Below are positions 59,073 to 64,000 of a stretch of 64,000 bases of DNA, one piece after another (position 1 is the first letter of the stretch; each line of letters begins with the position of its first letter). The translations under genes and the position numbers were made by a program. The notes under the pieces are model-generated. The model had not been told where the DNA came from. It did no database searches and worked only from the letters and a program-made list of their open reading frames with translations. The stretch is from Morella rubra (taxonomy: Eukaryota; Streptophyta; Magnoliopsida; Fagales; Myricaceae), in NCBI GenBank assembly GCA_003952965.2, contig CM025855.1, positions 36,432,183-36,496,182 of the forward strand. The letters are read 5' to 3'.

Positions 59073-60149
59073 TCACACAGTCGTATCATGCATTCCTTCA
59101 GCAGAAACAGCCGTTGTTTCTAGTATTGAGTGACCTTCACCATCCAAAGCTTCCATATTGGATCTACAACTGAAGTAGAAAACTGCAGTCATCATGGAAT
59201 CAATAAGCACCACAAAAGAGTACATAATCACCAAAAGAGGCCCTTCCCATAGCCTTGAGGACCCATCTCCATAGCTCAGCGTCTTCACTCTATGCTCAAA
59301 CAACCCCTCAATGAAGGCCATCCCGATTGTGGACCCAAGAAATATCAACAGACCCACTTGAGTCTGGCCCTTAATCAACACACTGGACTGCAGAATTGCC
59401 TGCGGTCCCGAAACATCCTCCAATACAGACATGACAATAGCAACGTTGCAAATAATTATTGCATTGGCAAAAATAACGGAGAAACCAAGCCCTGCTATCG
59501 TTGCAGCGTAGATAATCAGATCCGAAGCTAACCCAATTACAGTAAAGGCACTGCACACGGCAAGGAGTAGAACAAAAAACAATGTTACACAGCTAACAAT
59601 CAACAGAGAAACCCACACATACGTCGAAACAAGCCGCCTCCAAATCTTGGCAATGACGACACAAAACTTGGACACATCAAATGTTTTCCTCGAATAAGTA
59701 CAATCTACCGAATAAACCACCGCAGCTTTTGATAACAACGAGAACGTGATGTACAAAGGGAAGCACATTGCCAATGAGACACCCATCTCTGCGAAATGCT
59801 GGCACGACCGTTTGACAAAAGGCCTAAGAGACAGTCCACTGGACTTGACCACCAACAAGAGCCTTATAGTCAGTCTCTTCACTATAGCCTGATTCACCAA
59901 CACATTCGACAAAAGCACTGCAGTTACCGGGCAAATGAGCAACGCCGCAATCATCATAAACCCCGATAAATTGTATCGTAGAATCTTAACTGATTCTCTT
60001 AAGATCTCCAAGGCATTCATTGAACGGAACTGGGAATTATCGCTATCAGAGGGTTCTAACTCGAAGTTTCGCAGATGGGCGTCTTGGGATTCATCTTTTG
60101 TCGAATGATCCCCCCTATTTCTAGGTGAAGCTCCACTGGAAACTTCCAT
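59073..60149 (-). CDS. Uncharacterised plant six-pass membrane protein (At1g69430/At1g26650-like), 358 aa
   Basis: The function is unknown; I match it from memory to the Arabidopsis pair At1g69430/At1g26650. An acidic soluble N-terminus (about 1-45) precedes MNALEILRESVKILRYNLSG, a motif shared by a wider plant family of polytopic proteins. Six hydrophobic segments follow at about 63-84, 122-145, 174-200, 213-240, 264-283 and 304-326. LEDVSGPQAILQSSVLIKGQ and EHRVKTLSYGDGSSRLWEGP are notable conserved-looking loops. The coding part is one exon. I chose the ATG at 60149 (MEVSSGASPRN). The frame is open to 60194, but only from a GTG, and a leader splice acceptor lies at 60230. The product is complete with no sign of damage. 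Confidence 0.88.
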   Translation of the reverse strand: MEVSSGASPRNRGDHSTKDESQDAHLRNFELEPSDSDNSQFRSMNALEILRESVKILRYNLSGFMMIAALLICPVTAVLLSNVLVNQAIVKRLTIRLLLVVKSSGLSLRPFVKRSCQHFAEMGVSLAMCFPLYITFSLLSKAAVVYSVDCTYSRKTFDVSKFCVVIAKIWRRLVSTYVWVSLLIVSCVTLFFVLLLAVCSAFTVIGLASDLIIYAATIAGLGFSVIFANAIIICNVAIVMSVLEDVSGPQAILQSSVLIKGQTQVGLLIFLGSTIGMAFIEGLFEHRVKTLSYGDGSSRLWEGPLLVIMYSFVVLIDSMMTAVFYFSCRSNMEALDGEGHSILETTAVSAEGMHDTTV

Positions 60150-60228
60150 TACTGTCAAACTTTCCTTCACAAATTCAACAACTTTAAGAAACACAAAAAG
60201 ATCCGAAAAAGCTAGAGCTACCTCCGTA

Positions 60229-60680
60229 ACTGAAAATCGAGGCTGCAGCTAATGAAAAAAAACGATGGGAATCAATTCCGAGCAGGAGAAACCGGTAAAA
60301 GCGAGCGTCACGCAATTGAATGTGTGCGGTACCTGAAAATGCGGGTCCGCCGGTGATGACCACAAGGCCGAGAAATGGAGGGCAGGTCACGAGGGAAGTC
60401 GAGGGCGCGAAGAGGGAAGGGTGTTGAGGGCGCGTCGCACGGCGCATAATCAAGGCGTGATTTATGTGAGGATGAATAGAGCTTTGGAACGAAGGAACTC
60501 GCGCAAGCCGTGTGATTCTTTAGTTTTGAAAGCAGATTGCTTGCTTTGGCGTCAGTGATTAATCCGGAGAATAACGTGTGTGGGGAAGTTGTTTGGATTC
60601 CACGCGGGGGCGGTGGATCTGACGGCCTCGCTCTACCGACGGCAACGTTTCGATCCGTATTGTAATAGTGTGTAAACCTC
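60229..60680 (-). other. Probable leader of the 358-aa gene with a 103-nt intron
   Basis: On the minus strand ATTTTCAG|GTACCGC (60333/60332) and CGATTTTCAG|TTACGG (60230/60229) define a small leader intron. The region up to about 60680 is GC-rich relative to its surroundings, as expected for a plant promoter and 5' leader. Confidence 0.45.
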
Positions 60681-61719
60681 ACGGTACGACGAATATGGTG
60701 ACATTGAATATGTACTTAAACTTCCATTAAAATCTGAATAAGCACAAACAATAAAAAGAAATTTTCATGTGTATTAATAAAAAATAAATGATACGTGAAA
60801 AGGTGTTCGGAAAAGGGTTTTTAGAAAGTAATTTATCTTCAGGAAATACTAAAATAGCATTATTATTTTTTTCGTTCAACTTACTAAAACATAACTCTGA
60901 AAAGGTCATATATCTGTGACTTTTAAAAAAAAAAACAAAATTAAGGCATCAAAATAAGTCAAAAACAAAACCTGTCCTCTAAAGAAGCTGTCCGATTGGG
61001 GAATTACTACGAGGTTACCGACAAACCACGTGATTGCAGTCCTTGGGGGGCCAAAGAGGAAAAAAACATATTCTCCTTCGTTTTATTTGTCGGTGGAGAA
61101 ACGGTTTATTTGCTTTTGGCATTCTGTTTTTTTCTTTTTCTTTTCTAAGCAATCCCTTTTGGGTATCATTCGGAATACTGACATTTCTAGGGTCATCGTG
61201 CTTATTTATATATTTTCGCTTCTGGGTCGGGTTCTTGCCTTTCTTTTTCTTTTTTTTTTTCCCCTTCCTTTTTTCCTTGTAAAAAAAAAAAGAACTAAGT
61301 TATTGAGTGTCAAAATTTTGAACCGGATTAAAAAAAATAAATCTATTTTTACTTTTTTACCAAATCTCGTAAACTATCTTCACTTTTTTACCGATTCTCT
61401 TACTCTAAAATTTTAACAATCATATATAATTACTCAGTAGTATTCGGCTCTCAAAATTTTAGTAGTTTAAAATTTTTCATGTATGAGATGAGTGAAAAAA
61501 TAAAGAGAATTTTTTTTATGTTTATTTAGATAAAAATAAATTATTTTATTAAGTAAATAGAGAGTAAATGCTCAAGTTGTATAGGATTTCGACCCAAATT
61601 AGGTAAGCTCAGGCCGAGTACTTCTGTTCATGGGCTTTAGAGGTGGGGCAATAAGGAGACTGACGAGTAAGATTCGCAAGAAACGAATACATGACCATGT
61701 TTGGTAACGAGTCTGAGTC

Positions 61720-62180
61720 CTAGGTTTCGTTTCATTTCACTGTTCCGCATGCTGTTCGAGGTAGCTCTGACTTAAAACAAATTAATGTGGCCTGTCAATT
61801 ACATTAACATCCGTTAGCAATGTGCACTTGTCTCGCTAGCTAGTTTCCGTTGCGCACTCGTGCTCGCATGTGCTAGATTGTAATTATTTTTTCGTTAACC
61901 TCTGCTTCTCTTGCGCGCTCCAACTTGTGCGAGCCAAAGGTTTATTTTTTTAATATTTTTTTTTTTTTAACGTTTCACTAGCCCTTCCAAGAGCGCGTGC
62001 TCTTTCATTCGCTTCCCTCGTGCTCTATAAATTGTTACCTTCTTACTTATCATTTTGCTTGTCTCGTTTATCACATGCTCTCTAATCACGAGAGCGATTT
62101 TTTTATAACCTTTGCTTCCCTCGTGCTCTATAAATTGCTACTTTAACTTGTCCTTTTGCTTATTTCGTTGGCATTTTACT
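61720..62180 (+). repeat. Dispersed repeat, copy B, with an internal duplication
   Basis: 61720-61970 aligns in order with 46540-46800. It is followed by two copies of TTCCCTCGTGCTCTATAAAT (about 62021 and 62130) about 110 bases apart. The family is unknown. The G/C-rich ...TTGCGCGCTCCAACTTGTGC segments stand out against AT-rich surroundings. Confidence 0.6.
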
Positions 62181-62759
62181 TTTTATTTAAAAAAAAAAAA
62201 AAAAATTTGCTTGCAGACTGGGTTGACCACCACTTATGGGCCCATGTTTAATTTTTTGTGCGATGGTCTGTATGCAAGTATCAAATGAACCACGTCGAAA
62301 TGAAGGTGTTATAAGCTGATGACACATTCAACTACCTTGTAGAGACAAAGAGTTCAACCAGACATCATATGCAAGCAGAATAGGCGAGCATAATTTTATC
62401 ATTACCATGAAAGAAAAACGAAAAAAATAAATTAACCAAATTCTACTATGGAAAGCAAGATATTGACAGAAAATCGAACGAAAAGCTCAAACAAAAACCA
62501 AAAACAACAAAAAGAAATCATTAATTCCGCTCCAAAATAGTGGCATTCGAACAATTCGAAAAAGAGGACATAGATCCTCGCTATTTGGTTGCAAGAAAAC
62601 AGAGTAGAACAAAATAAAAACAAAAAAAAATTTTCACAAGAAAAATGAAACCCTGACTCTATCAAGGTTTACTACTTTCTTTCAAACATCCTCCATTTTA
62701 TTGGACAAAAAAAAGAACATAATAATCAGACATCGCAGATAAAGAAAGGAAAAAAAACG

Positions 62760-63060
62760 AGAGATGCTTACATTTTGCTTAAGGACTCAAACCAACCCGT
62801 TTCCTTCTATTCTCTCTCCTAAAGCTAGAGAGACAAAGAGAGGGCGCAAGGAGCATGGTAAAGGGGATCAAGGAGAAGAAACTGCAATTCCACAATAAAA
62901 GCAAATGCAAGAATTTTGGGTGATTCAAAAAATGGCTCTCTGGGTGGCGTGTAGGCAGCAATAGCACAGGGGGAGAGAAGATAGAGAAAGAGAGGGAGAG
63001 GATGAAGTGAAAAAAAAGACTGGATTTTTCTCTCCTTTTTTTTTTTTTTTTTTTTTCTTT
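62760..63060 (-). other. CT-rich leader-like block with donor-like end
   Basis: On the minus strand a poly-A/CT-rich run passes into mixed sequence and ends AGCAAAAT|GTAAGCATC near 62770, which resembles a 5' leader exon with a strong donor. No matching coding exon is seen in the window apart from the 358-aa gene, which has its own closer leader. It may be a distal alternative first exon or a noncoding transcript. Confidence 0.25.
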
Positions 63061-63265
63061 CACTTTTTTTTTTCTTGATTGTCGTTAGTTTTGTATCGTT
63101 ATTAAATTTAAAGACTTAAAAATAATATTGAGCCCATTCAAACATGGATTCAAGACTTTAAACCCAAAATTCAAATTTAAGACCTAAAACGAAGACCCAT
63201 ACCTGATATGGAACATAGCCACGATGTTTGGGTTCATATTCTTTCTCATTGAAAGTTGTAATGTG

Positions 63266-63293
63266 CTCCCGACTCCCGACTCCCGACTCCCGA
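63266..63293. repeat. Four perfect CTCCCGA heptamers
   Basis: CTCCCGA is repeated four times head to tail. It is not a plant telomere motif. Confidence 0.95.
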
Positions 63294-64000
63294 ATATAAC
63301 GAATTTATTATTTTATTTTTTATAATCGAGTGTCTGAGCTAATTTACACGCACTTCAAAACGAAAAATCTGAGAGCAACTCTAAACGATTTGATAGTACT
63401 TATTAGATATTGAACGAAACAATTGTATTTAATGGACGGGTGTGACTCACCGTGTGAGTTTACTGGTGAGTACTTGAATTTATTGCTATTTACTACTTTT
63501 CATTTCTATTTTATTTTAGTTTTACGTCAATCATCTGCACATCTAAGTAGCGTTCGGTAATCTAAATTATTATTATTATTATAATTATTTATTTCTCTTC
63601 ACCCTTTTATAATTTTTTTTAAATTTTTAAATTTTATATAAATTTTTTAATTTTTTCCCTTTACTTTTTTATCTATTCCTAAAATTTTACTCTAAAATTT
63701 TATTAAAATTTTGATCCTAAACTCTATGTAATGCTTAAGCCATACTGGGCCACAACTTTAGCTCCCTTGAGCTACCATCTGACAGAGGGATGGAAAAATA
63801 ACTATCAGAAGGAAAACAATACCACAAAATTCTTGAAGTCGTACCTACTTATTTCTTATTAAATTGTTTGAATTTTAGCATCTTAACCGTCTAGTGTCGA
63901 GAAAATTTAATTCTTCTTTATATTTAATATATAGAATTATGTCGTGGGATGAAAATCAAGAATCTAAGGAAGTCTTCTATTATCACTATTGTGAAGTTAA

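Larger units (their letters stand above)
60681..64000. other. Repeat-rich spacer to the right edge
   Basis: AT-rich sequence without a recognised gene. It includes an ACCGATTCTC...ACTCTAAAATTTTAAC segment near 61370 that also occurs near 42.6 and 43.0 kb, dispersed repeat copy B at 61720-62180, a CT-rich leader-like block at 62760-63060 and a heptamer repeat at 63266. From about 63300 on I see nothing but AT-rich DNA. Confidence 0.4.

Noticed and set aside
60150..60194. 15-residue N-terminal extension of the 358-aa protein
   Set aside because: It begins at GTG, and a leader splice acceptor is close upstream. The ATG at 60149 is preferred.
62779..63063. 94-residue minus-strand frame beginning MKEKKKKKKRR
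   Set aside because: It translates a poly-A and CT-rich block that looks like a leader, not a protein.

Overview
This is nuclear DNA of a flowering plant, most likely a eudicot and probably a perennial or woody one (the last point is inferred from long introns and many old transposon remnants). The evidence is GT-AG introns, AT-rich spacers, plant-only genes (ARGONAUTE7, two XXT5-type xyloglucan xylosyltransferases), short non-autonomous transposons, a TRIM retroelement and a plastid DNA scrap. Nothing bacterial, viral or CRISPR-like was seen. I rebuilt nine protein-coding genes, six of them spliced, by following exons across splice sites.

Left part (1-17 kb): the 5' half of a VTI12-type v-SNARE (-), cut by the window edge; the 26S proteasome lid subunit RPN6 (-), intronless in its coding part with a probable leader intron; a non-autonomous hAT-like element; two tandem XXT5-like genes (+), the first with a shortened stem; and a two-exon single-pass membrane protein (-) whose short conserved last exon is easily missed.

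Middle (17-42 kb): a ten-exon CSC1/OSCA-like channel gene (+, 716 aa), whose introns carry a decayed plastid rpoC1 fragment and a TRIM with three LTRs and a perfect 5-bp target duplication. A gene-poor 6.6-kb spacer with a SINE and poly-G tracts follows, then a three-exon AGO7 gene (+, 1013 aa) with an intact D-E-D-H tetrad.

Right part (42-64 kb): a 500-bp tandem duplication, a repeat-rich 7-kb spacer with no gene, a six-exon UXT/prefoldin-like gene (-, 151 aa), a frameshifted LRR receptor-like fragment beside a perfect hairpin, a probable hAT-like element, a long-TIR foldback element with a G-box in each arm, a six-pass membrane protein gene (-, 358 aa), and repeat-rich sequence to the end.

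The genes are independent units, not a pathway cluster. What joins them is ancestry: the VTI12, UXT and 358-aa genes match neighbours I recall at Arabidopsis At1g26650-26670, and the 358-aa, AGO7 and CSC1-like genes match At1g69430-69450. The window therefore looks like the undivided form of a segment that was duplicated and thinned out in Arabidopsis. I found no convincing new molecular system. The most interesting items are the three-LTR TRIM, the stem-deleted XXT copy, the G-box-bearing foldback, the plastid insert and the overlooked terminal exon.
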